NCBI GenBank assembly: GCA_963556145.1
Contig: OY744463.1
Span: 744,001-808,000 of the forward strand
Length of the DNA stretch: 64,000 nt
Source of the DNA: Hygrocybe punicea
Taxonomy: Eukaryota > Basidiomycota > Agaricomycetes > Agaricales > Hygrophoraceae
Direction of reading: 5' to 3'
Shown here: positions 11,401 through 23,146 of the stretch, in pieces
How positions within the stretch are numbered: the first letter of the stretch is position 1
How the letters are laid out: each line of letters begins with the position of its first letter
Notes under the pieces: generated by a model
Told to the model about the DNA's origin: nothing
Databases searched by the model: none
What the model saw: the letters and a program-made list of their open reading frames with translations, nothing else
Translations under genes and position numbers: made by a program

Positions 11401-14400
11401 GGAACTGGTATGACATCATTGAGGAGTGACGGAAGAACAGCTTCAAGCTCTGCCTTGTCAGCCCTCACATTATCCGTGAAGACTGCCTGAATCGGCTGAT
11501 GGCCATAGAGCTGAAGAGAGTTGGAAATTGCTGCAATTGCTGGCATAAACTGGTTATGGGCCTTGCTTGGTGTGAGAACCATTGACCGAATCTCGGTGTA
11601 TTCATTGACACAAGTATGCAACCCTCCCGCAAACACTGTTTCCCCATTGACCTTGCCAAGGTGCTTAATGACCTAATGAGATGTTGTGAATATGAATATC
11701 AAAATGAGATGAAGAGTCATACCTTATAGCTATGGTCAATTTGGATAACATTTGCGGAGAGCATTGCCATATGCTGATCAATTTCGGTAGCATGGGATGC
11801 AATATACGTCACGTAAAATTGTCGGAAGTAGGCAGCACATGGTGTGAATCCAGCATACCCAGCATTGTCACTGAATAGACTAAATGGTTGGAATTTTCCT
11901 AGTAGTTGTCCAGCTGGAGAATGAAGACGAATATAAACCATTTCAAGATACTGCCGATGCAAGTTCTCGTGTTTTCGGATATGGAATGTGCGAATCATCT
12001 CCGAGAATGGTCCAGGGCCAATGCCATGTTGAAAAGAGGACCGCATCAGGGCAACAACTTGGTCAGTGAGACCACTCCGATATGTGAGGTGGAAAGTGAA
12101 ATTCAAGGAAAGTGATGGTGGAAGGGCTGCAACGAGGGCCGGGCTCCAACTCTGATATGTCTTCAAGCAAACTCCACAGGAGTAGCGATAGCCAATGATG
12201 TAAATGCATTCATGAAGGTCAACTACGCGACGTGGAGAGGCAGGCCAGCCTTTCTGCCGAAGATATATGGTATTGTTATTTGAAGTTGGGCGGTTGCTTT
12301 CCAAGCAGGCAGGGCATGGAATACGCCGTGTAAACAGGTGGGGAAGCCAGATGAAGTATCGAGGACGATAAAAGTCCTGAGGGCTGGGCTGAAACTTGTG
12401 GTCCGCAGTAAAGAATGGGTAAGGTGCACCATCAATGAATGTGTGTCAATCGTAGCACATTGGTCGTCCTGACGGATTCCTTTTCATCTCGGCAGTAAGC
12501 CTCTCATGAGCATCTGCATAATCATTGCTCAACCATTCAGGCATTGCTGAACATCCCCGAAATGCTTGATTTGCACCCGCCAACAAGTTTGTTTCAGTAA
12601 CAATGGGCCCAGGTGCCTTGTCATCATCGTCCGGAATAGGTCCAAACTCCCAGTCATCCTGTTGTGGTCCACCAGTCTCCCTCCCATCAAACAAGTAATC
12701 GACATCAGTGTCGTCGCTTTCAGATTCGAAGTCAATATTTGAGTTCTCTAACCGACATATTAGAAAACAGATCCTGGTTATTATGCAAAGAGAACACACC
12801 GATTGACCCACGTGGATCCACGCCGAGCCCACATCCTTTTGGGGGAAACCAGGGATCTGCAGAAAATTGTTGTTTGCACGCGGTTTGAAGGCCTAAAGAG
12901 AAGCTGACCATGTCTCGACACATTTTTCCCAGCCATTTCCATTCTGTCAGTCGGAACTGGTATGCCTACAAAAGGGGGAGGGTCATTAGCACCATGCAAG
13001 CGGAACAATAGGTTTTCTCACCGGGAGGACCAATATCATCAATATCGACCACCTCCTGGGCCAACTCAGTGACGCCTGGGGTTTCCACAACTCCGGAAAT
13101 CATTTCTAATGTAGATTAATAACTACACACCCGGTGACTGAGCAAGATACTCACGAACTTGAGCCGCTGGAGAGATTTGATCCATGACCAATGGAGGCAG
13201 CATTGGTATCGGGTTTCCTGGTGATGGCGTGGTCACTTGAGATTGGTTGTCATTGTCGGAGGTGGTTCCTGTGTTCCAGGCTACGTGAGGTTGAACAAAT
13301 AGCAACATTAATCCAAAATTACCACTTGTCGGGTCTGTGCATATCATCCAGTCTGTATGAGCACCACCATGGGTTCTGGTATCAACTTATAGCAGAATAT
13401 GAATTAATTAATGTGCATGTCTACGACAAAGTATATAGTGTACACACCTTCGGAACGATGGGTACCACTTTCCATTGCCACAGACATCTTTTTTTTCTTT
13501 CCCGGCGGTCTTCCAACTTTCTTGGCATTGGGGCCGTTCTTGGAACCTTTAGGAGGACCCCGGATTGTCCACACCGAGGATAGATCAGCATCCGGACATA
13601 TTTTTGGGATTTTGGCCAAAATGCTAGATCCCAATCCAGACATGGAACACCAAAAATGCGGTTATACCTAGATCTTTGTCCAGACATGGCTCCCTGGTTT
13701 ACAGAAATGCTGTAACCTCATCCAGACATCCGAGGCTGGCCAACACCCCCGATGTGGAAGTACCTGTATATGTATAATACCATATATAGCAATTTGTGAC
13801 AACTATCATCATGAAAAATGGCAAGCACATGGCGGTCACAGAAAGCACAAATTGTGGCAGCATTGTCAAAACTTGTGGTTCAACTCTTTGAGCACATGTA
13901 CGGTCGACAATTCCACTCAATCACAGAGACCACGGCCATCTTTCAAACGAAACAATTTGCACTCTTATCACCCATATCCTTCATCTTTCTGCTGTCTTCC
14001 TCGCCCTCTTTCAATCAAACTGGATTAGAACTTGCAGAACGTGACACAAATCTATTCAAGACTTTACAGAAAAGCCAGACAACATTGGCTAAGGCCATCA
14101 AAGGCTTTTTGAAGTGCAGCCGTGATCAGGATGAGGAAATGGACTAGATTGTTGTGGGGATGATCTCTTATTATTGGGAAACACGTAGGTCGTGGATATG
14201 TAGCGGGCGGAATTTTTCTGCCTTTTTGTTGGAATTTTTTTTGCTTTTTACTATGTCATATCTGGCATCCGGACAAAATTTTTAGGTTGAGATAGGCTAG
14301 ATCCCCCATCCAGACACGAAATGGCTGGTGAGGCGATTTTGTGTCCGGACAGAATTTTCAGAATTTGGGTAAAATCGGATCTAACATTTAGCCGGACAAT

Positions 14401-14547
14401 GCGGGGTCCTCCTTTAGGACGCCCCCGTGGCCTCTTTTTAGGTTCGGAATTCATATGAATGGGCACGGTGTTTGGTATAGAAGCTAGTTCAAGTTTTGCA
14501 AGCGCGTCAAGTTGACTCAACTGAGCCCCAAATCTCTGTTTGGTCAA
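8455..14547 (-). CDS. Large AT-hook / zinc-site / DDE-like / 3'-5' exonuclease protein, interrupted by an inserted element
   Basis: Minus-strand multi-exon gene. N-terminal AT-hooks (RPRGRPKG near 14411-14450; VGRPPGKKKK near 13490-13520) are followed by an acidic linker (12530-12760). Next is a segment with CPAC and CGVC pairs (about 12310 and 12170) that I link to DUF6729. A transposase-like segment carries a D in IDHSYKV and FTDN near 11470. A WRN-type 3'-5' exonuclease follows with ExoI DMEW (near 11250-11262), ExoII GVRASADLKHLYED (near 11010-11050) and ExoIII QIDYAALDACA (near 10775-10805), so all five catalytic residues are present. The C-terminal half has GTNSIEGGVHQNIIR (near 9650-9690) and ends in CPRCKRSTC (near 8600). 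It is probably a DNA-binding nuclease of transposon ancestry; the role is unknown. The true N-terminus is uncertain because the 14547 end follows an apparent splice acceptor rather than an ATG. Confidence 0.7.
13554..14410. mobile_element. 857-bp non-autonomous element inside the AT-hook exon
   Basis: The ends are inverted repeats AGGACCCCG(G/C)ATTGTCC, flanked by a perfect 8-bp duplication CCTTTAGG (13546-13553 and 14411-14418). Subterminal zones repeat CCAGACATGG / TCCGGACA-type motifs. Precise removal with one duplication restores an in-frame AT-hook (RGRPKGSKNG) joined to the second basic cluster. The 8-bp duplication suits hAT or P-type transposition; the end sequence is not the usual hAT YARNG. 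A 109-codon frame at 13818-14147 lies inside, unrecognised. Confidence 0.88.
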
Positions 14548-14575
14548 GTTATATTTTATTTGTCCCTAGTTATAT

Positions 14576-16551
14576 TTTCAAACTCACACCTCAGGAGTTC
14601 CAACATTTAGTTGGGGTCTAAAGTGGTTTCTAGAAAAATATAATTTTTAGATTTACATTTAGGCCTAGCCTAAATATTGAATTTAAGTCACAAATAAATG
14701 TACATCTAAAGTATTTATTTAGTTTCATCTTTAGACTAGTTTTACAATTAAAATGATGACCTGTTCTAAATTGTGGAAGGAAAACAGAATTTCGCTACAA
14801 GTTTACTCAAATTTGCCAGTCTAAATTTAGGTATCATCCAAAGGCAGGCCAAAATTTAAACTTTCAGTGTGACTAAAATAATGGATTTAATAGTTATCAA
14901 AAAAAAAGATTTCGGCGGTTATCAACATTCCAAATTTCAATCAGAACTAAAGCTATTGCCCGCGCAATCGCCCACCCGTCGTCCACCCATCGCCCACCCA
15001 TCGCCCACCCGTCGCCCACCTCCCAATCATGACCTGAACCCAGCTCCGACGTCGACAAAACCAATCAATTTTTTTTTCGACCTCACACCCACCGTGACGC
15101 CATCTCGCCATCTCTCCCACTCCCGCTCATCCCATCCCCGGCATCTCCCCTGCCCAAGTATGACGATCTCCCACACCCCACGCCATCTCCCTCGCCCTCG
15201 CCGCCATTTCCCGATTTCCTGCCAAGCCGTCGCCCACACCTCCGCCCTCCCCATCATCTCCCTCGTCCACACCCACGCCATCTCCCATCTCCCTCGTCGT
15301 CGTCGCCATCTCTCCTCACACTCGCCATCTCCCACACCCTTGTCGCCCACGCCGCACCCTCGTCGCACACGCGACGCTCTCATCGCCACGCCGTCGCCAC
15401 GCTCTCATCGCCCACGCTCTCATCGCCACACTCTCGTCGCCCACGCTCTCGTCGCCCACATCTAACCCATCCAAAATTGGATCCCCCATGGCCATGCCCG
15501 CGCCATCTCCCTCGTCCACACCCACGCCATCTCCCCACCATCCCATCCCATCACCACGCAATCTCCCACACCCTCTCGTCGCCCTCCCATCGTGCCCCCG
15601 CCATCTCCCTCACCCATGTCCACGCCATCTCCCTCACCCTCATCGCCAACGCCATCTCCCGCCAAGCCACCTCCGCCATCACCTCCCTCGCCCACACCCC
15701 ACGCCATCTCCCACACCCTCGTCATCCACACCCTCGTCGCCCACGCCACACCCTTGTCGCCCACGCCCACGCCATCTCCTCACCCTCCCACTCCCTCGTC
15801 CCCCACGCCATCTCCTCCCATCCCATCGTGCCATGCCCACGCCATCTCCCACACCTCATCACCTACACCCTCGTCGCCCTCCCATCCTATCGTGCCCCCG
15901 CCATCTCCCACACCCTCATCACCCACGCTCGTCACCCTCCCATCCTATCGTGCCCCCGCCATCTCCCCGCTCTCATTCTGTCGTGCCCCCGTACACCCTT
16001 GTCGCCCCTGCCATCTCCCCCACCTGCCTCTCCCCCTACCTCTGTCATCACCTCACGAACCCCACCACCATGTCAATTGACGTTGGAGCTGGGCTCGTGA
16101 GGTAAGATTGGGAGATGGGTGGGCAATGGGTGGGCGACGGGTGGGCGACGAGCGGGCAATGGCGCGGGCAATAGCTTTAGATCTAACAACAACTTTGAAT
16201 TTAAATAGCTGCCGAAAATCTTACATTTTGATAATTATTAAATTTATTATTTTAACGCTACCGAAAGTTTTAATTTTGGCCTGCCTTTAGGTGATGCCTA
16301 AATTTGGACTAGAAATTTGAGTAAACTTGGAACTAAATTATACTTTCCCCTTACAATATAGATCTGATAATTATTTTGATTGCAAGAATAACCTAAAGAT
16401 GAAAATAAATAAATAATTTAGATATACATTTATTTGTGACTTAAATTCAATATTTAGGCTAGGCCTAAATGTAAATCTAAAGATTATATTTTGGTGCTAA
16501 CTTTAGAAATCACTTTAGATCCCGACTAAATGTGGAAAGTCCTGATGTGTC
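14576..16551. mobile_element. 2-kb foldback element with GC-rich minisatellite core
   Basis: Inverted arms of about 450 bp: the left has CACCTCAGGAGTTCC and GGCCTAGCCTAAATATTG; the right ends with the complement of GACACATCAGGACTTTCC and contains CAATATTTAGGCTAGGCC. The arms continue inward through CGCCCACCCGTCGCCCACC and its complement. The core (about 15060-16070) is C-rich tandem sequence around CACGCCATCTCCC. AGTTATAT occurs immediately outside both proposed ends (14568-14575 and 16552-16559), fitting an 8-bp duplication, but the left end then carries about 8 bases absent from the right, so that boundary is tentative. Confidence 0.75.
15060..16070. repeat. C-rich minisatellite core of the foldback element
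   Basis: Irregular tandem repeats of CCACGCCATCTCCC(T/A)C and CTCGTCGCCCACGC. Long Pro/Ser/His-rich frames on the plus strand and Gly/Asp-rich frames on the minus strand follow from the repeat and are not genes. Confidence 0.8.
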
Positions 16552-16559
16552 AGTTATAT

Positions 16560-17197
16560 CGGTGGTGGTGTCCACCTATAGTATGACTGCCATCCACTTG
16601 GCAAAAAATAACCAAAATTATTAACAGTTGGCAGTCCGCCCAACATTTCAACATTCCATACACAAAGGGGAAGAATAGGATCAGATCCGTGATCATCGCC
16701 TGAGAAATTTTCCTGACTTTCAGGGAAAAGATTAGCAGTTCGGTAGGCGACTTTCCGTCGGGACTCGGGAAGTCATGGCATGAGTCAAATAGGGTGAAAG
16801 GAATCGCATGTTTCGTGAGCTTGGCGTCGGATGGAGGTGATAATTCTGTAAGTTGCTGTTTCCCAGGGCCTTCGAGATGAGCGGATGAGAGCAGTCGAGC
16901 GACGACCGCTGTGTTGTCAAAGCTCTTTATCGGTCATGACGGCGATGCATCGAGTCAACCCGGAATGCCCTATCATGATCACTGGAATTTACACGTTTGA
17001 GTTGCCCGGTATAGCCTGGACGGTTACCACGGTTTCTCATCTGGTTATCAATATTTGAAGGGAGATCTCGAGAGACTAGTCCCTGTATTTAGACCCTAAA
17101 ACGGCAGAGATGAGAGAATCACGAGAGAGCACAAGCTGACACAGCGTACCAGACCATCGTTTCTATCGTCCGCTGTGTTGGTTCGAGGACTTTATTT
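16560..17197. promoter_or_regulatory. Intergenic region upstream of the NRAMP gene; possible displaced 5' exon of the exonuclease gene
   Basis: 638 bp between the foldback element and the NRAMP start. The proximal part should hold the NRAMP promoter; I see no metal-response motif I would stand behind. On the minus strand, about 16700-16565 gives a good-looking frame (NFSGDDHGSDPILPLCVWNV, later FLPSGWQSYYRW), possibly an upstream exon of the exonuclease gene separated by the foldback insertion. Confidence 0.35.
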
Positions 17198-19425
17198 ATG
17201 GGCTTTGCCCCCCAACTCGCCGCTGCCACGACCCCCATGACAACAACGCAAATCTCAGGAGGACCCGACGACAACATGCAACCTGCCTTGCACCCATGGA
17301 GGGCTCGCCTCAAGTCTGTCGTTTCGACTGTCTTCCATCATGCGATGAAGCATACCGGCGTTGGCATAGTCTGCTCGGTGGCTTATTTTGATCCGTAATG
17401 TCTTTACCATCGTCTGCGTACCCAGATTGATTCATTAGTGATAAAAAAGGGGTAACTGGGGTGTCGATTTGCAAGCAGGCTCCCAGTTCGGTTACAGACT
17501 ACTGTTCGTTGTGCTGGTCGCCGGATTGTTTGGAATATTCTTCCAGGTACTACCTAGCCACTTCTGCGTTGACCATTCAAAAATGACTCGCTCTTGGACT
17601 CGGACAGGTTCTTGCGAGTAGACTTGGGTGCGTTACTGGTCTCGGTGAGTACAAAAAATACGTCGGCTATATGACAGACATTAAAAGGTTGCTTCAAAGA
17701 CTTGGCGTCGCATTGCCGGCTTCTCCTGCATGATCGACCCAAACACAAATTTCTATTTCGCTGGTTGGGCCTCTATCCTCTCTACTTATTATCCGAGATT
17801 GCCATCATCAGCACTGATCTTGCGGAACTGTTGGGGTCTGCCATTGCGCTCTGCATGATCTTCCCAAACCTGCCTCTTTGGGCTGGTGTCATCATCACTG
17901 CGGCCGATGTTATGTTGGTGTTAGCCCTCAAGGATCCTTTGCGTGGGAGACCTGTCAAGATATTCGAGGTTCTGATCGCAGTCCTGGTAAACGAGCATCT
18001 CAACAACTCCTGACAAGCTGAAACTAAATTATTGACGCAGGTTGTTGCAGTTCTGATTTGTATGGTCATCATATTATCGAAACTAAAGATAGATTGGGGA
18101 GACGCCTTCAAAGGGTTTCTACCCTCCAAAAATACTTTTACACAGGGAAGCATTTACACGTGTGAGTTCCAGTCACAATCTTGTGTTCTTCTTTGGAGCC
18201 TGACGTAAAAGACTTGCGCTAGCTGTTGGTATCATAGGGGCAACTGTGATGGTAACTGACCGTTTGTCTCAAGAGTCCGAGTCAAATTTCTGATTAGATC
18301 ACTCGGACAGCCCCATAGTCTATTCCTCGGTTCGGCTCTTGCTACCCAAGACAGAATCTCAACATTAAGGGAAACATCGTCACCTCGAGATTCCAAACAA
18401 TTCTTACCCAAAACATACAAGGATATCCTCCGCAACTCCCTCAACAAATTCTCCGTCGCGTTCTGTTCGGCCTTTCGTGTAATGCAAGTTGACCGCGATA
18501 CTATTGTGCCTTTACGCCACTCCGAGCGAGAAAACAACTCGCTGTCTTTCGTTAGAGCACATCTATCTCACGGAATCGTCGACATGGTCTTGAGCCTGCT
18601 TGGGTTTGCCGTATTGATCAATTCATTGTGCGTTTTTGGGAGAGGATTGGCAATGTACCCCAAACCAAATTCTAACTTGGCATCAGAATTTTAATTTTAG
18701 CCGCGGCAGTATTCTACAGCGGCACCGGGACTGCAATACCGGCGAGCCTGTTTGATGCTCATGAGTTGATTGGAAATATTGTAGGCAAACGTATGTCGTC
18801 GTGGCCACCCTCCTCATCGTCTTTGCTCTCAAATTCTGTATCAGCCGCAGCGTTATTATTTGCGATAGCATTACTGGCCGCTGGCCAGAGTTCCTCAATC
18901 ATCGCCACTGTGGCAGGTCAAGCAGTTTCTGAAGGGTTCCTTCAGTGGCGTGTTTCAGTGAGCTGCTAAGGCCCTCCTTTTCGTGGCTGACACTGAAATC
19001 GAAAAAAAATTGGTTCCGTCTAGCCGGTAGTCCGACGCCTCTTCACCAGGCTTGTCGCCCTGATTCCTTCCATGGTGGTAGCGATTGCAGTTGGACGATC
19101 AGGCATCGACGCACTATTGGTGGCCTCCCAAGTCGTTTTGTCGATCGTTCTCCCCTTTGTTACTCTCCCCTTGATCTATCTCACGTCGTCCAGGAGTATC
19201 ATGGCCGTAAGGAAACCCCCTACGTCGGTCAACCCAACCGCCTTCGCATCTTCTGGGACATTAAGCCCAAACGGACAAGAAGCCCGTGAAGCAGAGAGTG
19301 GGCAGCAGATGGTCGACCTGAGCAGTGGCAAGATCATGACGACTATTGGATCCGTCATTTGGTTAGTCGTGTTGAGCGCTAATGTATATGTCATCGTCAC
19401 TTTGGCGATCGGTAAGGGAGCATGA
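17198..19425 (+). CDS. NRAMP (SMF) family divalent metal ion transporter
   Basis: Ten exons join in frame to 567 residues: 17198-17394, 17450-17546, 17608-17644, 17700-17986, 18041-18161, 18223-18251, 18311-18627, 18687-18790, 18845-18957, 19024-19425. It imports Mn2+, Fe2+ or related ions with protons, at the plasma or endomembrane. Residues 65-68 are the TM1 metal-site DPGN (split by intron 1), followed by WGVDLQAGSQFGY. TM6 carries ATVMPHSLFLGS (M256, H258), the sequence I recall for yeast Smf proteins. About eleven hydrophobic helices fit the family, as does the length. The ATG at 17198 opens a hydrophilic N-terminus. It converges with UTP14, with 117 bp between stop codons. All nine introns are GT-AG. 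I cannot tell which yeast SMF paralogue it matches. Confidence 0.95.
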
Positions 19426-19542
19426 CATGGTGGGGATGGGAATAAGCCACATGACAGACTATAGACTGCAGTATATAATCTAGACCTATAATCCTGCGCG
19501 TTATCTTGCGAGATGTACACTTTACGACGTGCTATTCAACAA

Positions 19543-22500
19543 CTAGAACAGCTTTTCGAGTGGATCGATGATAGTTCCCATCTACAACAACCGTCATGAT
19601 CAGTCGAAGAAAACCTCTGAAAGATACTAACGGTACCTTCTTGACAACCCTAGGCAGGGTTCCGCGCTGGAATGCCAGCCGTGTGTTCCATTCCGTACCA
19701 AGAGGCCTTTCCAAACTACGTTCAAACTGTGCTTGGCTTGTGTAAGGGTATGGCAGGTCTTTGACCAGGTACTTCGCCGCTTTTTTGTCTCGTTTCTCGG
19801 ATATGATGACGTGCGACTTGTTAAAGTCTGCTCGAGATTTTGGGTCGACTCCTGGAATTTTTTTGATAAGATGAGGTTTGGGAGGCTGGCGTCGCATCCC
19901 CAATCCACCCCAAGCACCCTGGTTGTAACATAATCACAGTGAGATCGAAGGACAAGGAGAACGGGATAAAATTTACGCACCCAGCCAGGCAGAGTAGTGT
20001 CTACCTCACGTGGAGCATCCTGTGCAATCTCTCGTCGTTTTGCATCTTGGAAGTCCTGAACGAAAAGTCTAATCAACGAAAGTAATAATAAAAAAAGGCA
20101 GTGCACTGAGCGGTTTCATCACCTGAACGACGTTGTCACCGGCAAAAGCGAGGGCGACGAGATCTCGCTGTTCAAAGGCTCTCAGACTTTTGGTTTTCCC
20201 TTTTACTTTCATGTTGAGAGCTTTCTCTTGCTCTTCAACTTCGCTGTTTGGATCAGAATCGTCATCAGAATCGATTGGCCGCTGAGACTTGTCGGTTTCA
20301 TGAGCCACACCATTCTGTTGAATGGAAGCGGGTGGAGAATCGTTGGCACCGCCCAATGTCATGACGTTTGACATTGATATTTCCACCGTTGCATCCTCTC
20401 TGGCGTTGTTCCTCTCCTCTTCCCGCTTCTTTGTCTGTCTCTTGAGCTTGTTCTTGGACTTCTCCATAGATGTGCTATCTTTGCTCACGACCACCTCGTT
20501 TTTCTTGCGAGGGGCCTTGGTGACGACATCACGCGTAAGCCAGGGGTTCGATTCGTCAATTGTCGTCAGTGGTATTGGCCGTTCATGCAAAGACACCGGG
20601 GGTTCATGCAGAGGCACTGGTGATGTGGGAGGAAGGTCTGAGGATCTCAGCGTCACGCTGGAAGAATCTGAGGCTAAAGAACCCATTGGCGGCAGAAATG
20701 ATGGCTTGAGCTACAGTTTGCAAAGCAGGTGGATTTAAAAAGAAGAAAAGGCAAAATAAAATGTGGAAGTTGGCGAACTCACAGCAGTCCCATGGCGGTA
20801 CGCTACACGTCCACCCGTACGCTCGACAATGACCCCACTCGCTCTTTCTTCGTCAACGCCTTCTGTTTCGCTACCCTCTTTCTGACCACCTGCGATTTCC
20901 TTCGCAAAGTCGTCCACCATTTTATCAACCCGCTGTTGATCTCGTGCCATGGCATCCTTCATAAACTTCATGTCGAATATACTTTTCCCCTGCCTGTCAC
21001 CGTCAGGCCGGGGTGCAGTATCCATGTTCAGCCTCGCAAGCTCCTCGAAAGCACTTGCCTTGATGCTAGATACATCACCCTGCGCATCTGCATCGCCATC
21101 ACTGTTGTCGTCCTCGTCATCGTCGGCATCTTCATCGCTCCCTCGATCACCACGAATCTTTTTCCTCAGCAATTCTCCTCGTTCCAACATTGTCGAAATC
21201 TCCCGCCGCTGGTCAATGTCCAATTCATCCCTCCCCTTCATCGCTTTCGCCCACTTCCCAGTATGTTTATGCCGTAATGTCGCCCGTTCCATCGCCCGCT
21301 CCCTCTCCCTCTTCACCCTCATTAACTCATCCTCCTCCCCCTCCTCCCCCTCGTCTACTTGCTCATTCAATTTCGCAGCCAATTTCACCCGCTCTTTTTT
21401 CTTGATCCGCCTGTAAGTCTTGCTCTTGATCTTGGCCACGCGTTTCGCCTTCACCTCCGCACGGAACATAAGTTCTCGCATCGCCCGCAGCTCCCCTCGC
21501 CGTGCCGCGACCTCCTCTACCGAAAGATGATTCATCTTGAGTTCCTCGATCTGGTGGATGTCTTCTTCTCGCATCTTGGCAGACTTGAGCAGCTGGTCGA
21601 CCGAACTTTCGAGTTCTGTCGTAGGCTACCGAATAAATGGTAAAAGATTGAGCCACTAGTGGGGGGAGTTAGCGACTTTGCAATAACCACCTCACCTTGA
21701 ACTTTGCGGTCAACTCTGAATTTGAAGGTTTCCAAGCCGTTTGTGTTTGAAGTGGGAAGCTCAGATGTTCGGCCTAAGATTTTGAGCGGGATAATTTGAG
21801 TACAGCTTCATAGCGTTCATTTCAAAAAAAAACAAATCGACCTCCTTGATGCGCTTCATCGTCGCTGTCCATTTGTCGACTTCGCCTTTTGTCTGTTCAT
21901 ACGCAGCTTCCCGATCGAATCTTTCTTGAGTCCGTTGAGGCAACGGTGCAGCTAACGTTTTCGCCGAAGATGATGGTGCCAGGACTTTGGTGGACGCTTT
22001 CAAGGAAAGAAGACTAGATGACTGCGAAGCAAGAGGGGCGAGCAGATCGTTCAAGTCTAGTTTAGAGCCTATCGTGAAATTCCCACAGGCAGGAGAAAGC
22101 ATCAGAAATGTATTGGACCAGAGAAGACGAGGGAGAAAAGAACTTGCCAAAAGTCTGAGCATGGAATTCGTTTTCTGCTCCGGCTTCTGTACGCTCTTCG
22201 ATCACCCTGCGTTTTCTGGGCCTGGTATCGTTGTCAGCGTTGTTGTTGTCAGTGTCTGCAGGGGATTTCCGCTTGGCGACAGGTTCGAGCTCCTCATCCT
22301 GACCCTCGCCATCCTTATCGTCATCCTTCTCCTCCTCAATCCCGCCGCTGCCATTCCCTCCCTTCTTCTGCGAAGAATCCTGTGCTCTTCGGTTGTTGGT
22401 CTCGCTAGAGTTGTCCGCCTCGCCCTTGCCATCTAAAACATCCAAAACATCGATGAATTTGTAGTCATGCTCTTCTTCTTCCGTTTCTTCGTCCTCCAGT

Positions 22501-23053
22501 AAGTGGGTAGGGTCGTCGTCGTCGTCCATATCGTCATCCTCATCGAGGTCAACATCAGCAAAACGAACACCTATCGGAGCGTTTTGCTTTCTCTTCTTCG
22601 CCAGCTGATTATTAGACTAGATGAGGATACTGGATGTGAGAAAAAAAATCAGAAACAGTTCCATAGACACACCTTTTGATAAAAGTTGAAACCGGCGAAT
22701 CTGTCTTCGTCGCTTTCTTCGAACGCAGCATCACTGTCGATCTCCTCGTCGTCTCCACTTTCAACTTTTTCGTCGTCACCGTGCTCCCCAATTAACCGAG
22801 CTCTCGGCTCTTCCGGTTCGCTGTCATCACCACCGCCATATGGGCCCAGTTCCGCCGCCTCGTCGTTGCCTACCTCAAGGGTAACTTTGGATCTCCTGAC
22901 CTTCTCGGGCTGGTATTCGTATAGGTCGGCAATGTTTTTCGGTGCTCCCAACTTGCGCGAATGCCGTTTTGAGTAGCCAGCTGCATTGGCCTTACTTGTT
23001 GACTTTGAGGACCTTGGTTTCCTAGACGGGCCATTATTGCGAGTTTTTACCAT
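19543..23053 (-). CDS. UTP14: UTP14, U3 snoRNP / SSU processome protein
   Basis: Nine exons (plus-strand coordinates, 3' to 5'): 19543-19581, 19637-19918, 19981-20055, 20123-20710, 20783-21625, 21696-21773, 21842-22068, 22148-22616, 22673-23053; 993 residues. Utp14 works in the nucleolar small-subunit processome during 18S pre-rRNA processing and activates the helicase Dhr1. Visible: a basic N-terminus, long acidic tracts, the core KSKTYRRIKKKER near 21405-21445, RHKHTGKWAKAMKGRDEL near 21230-21280, and the hallmark C-terminus IDPLEKLF in a 13-codon last exon. The ATG at 23053 is used; an upstream in-frame GTG at 23092 is not needed. Intron 2 (22069-22147) is GC-AG. Its start lies 93 bp from that of the divergent SUR7/PalI gene. 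Confidence 0.96.
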
Positions 23054-23146
23054 GTTCCCAGTCAACGGAACGGTGATCTGATCAGTGACCACGTGCTTCC
23101 GAGTGAGTAGCTTGCACTGGCACTACTGCCTCATTCTGCCGGGAAC
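23054..23146. promoter_or_regulatory. 93-bp bidirectional promoter between UTP14 and the SUR7/PalI gene
   Basis: The two start codons diverge and are separated by only 93 bp, so both promoters and 5' leaders share or overlap this stretch. It is not AT-rich and has no obvious TATA box. Confidence 0.6.

Noticed and set aside
15316..16105. Pro/Ser/His-rich frames of about 200 codons
   Set aside because: They come from the C-rich tandem core of the foldback element and overlap each other in all three frames.
20535..20560. GGTTCGATTC resembling a tRNA B box
   Set aside because: It lies inside a UTP14 exon, and no A box or cloverleaf can be formed around it. No tRNA gene was found elsewhere by eye.
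22062..22436. Long plus-strand and alternate frames within UTP14
   Set aside because: Shadow frames of the acidic Glu/Asp-rich exon; the minus-strand UTP14 model joins nine exons in frame.
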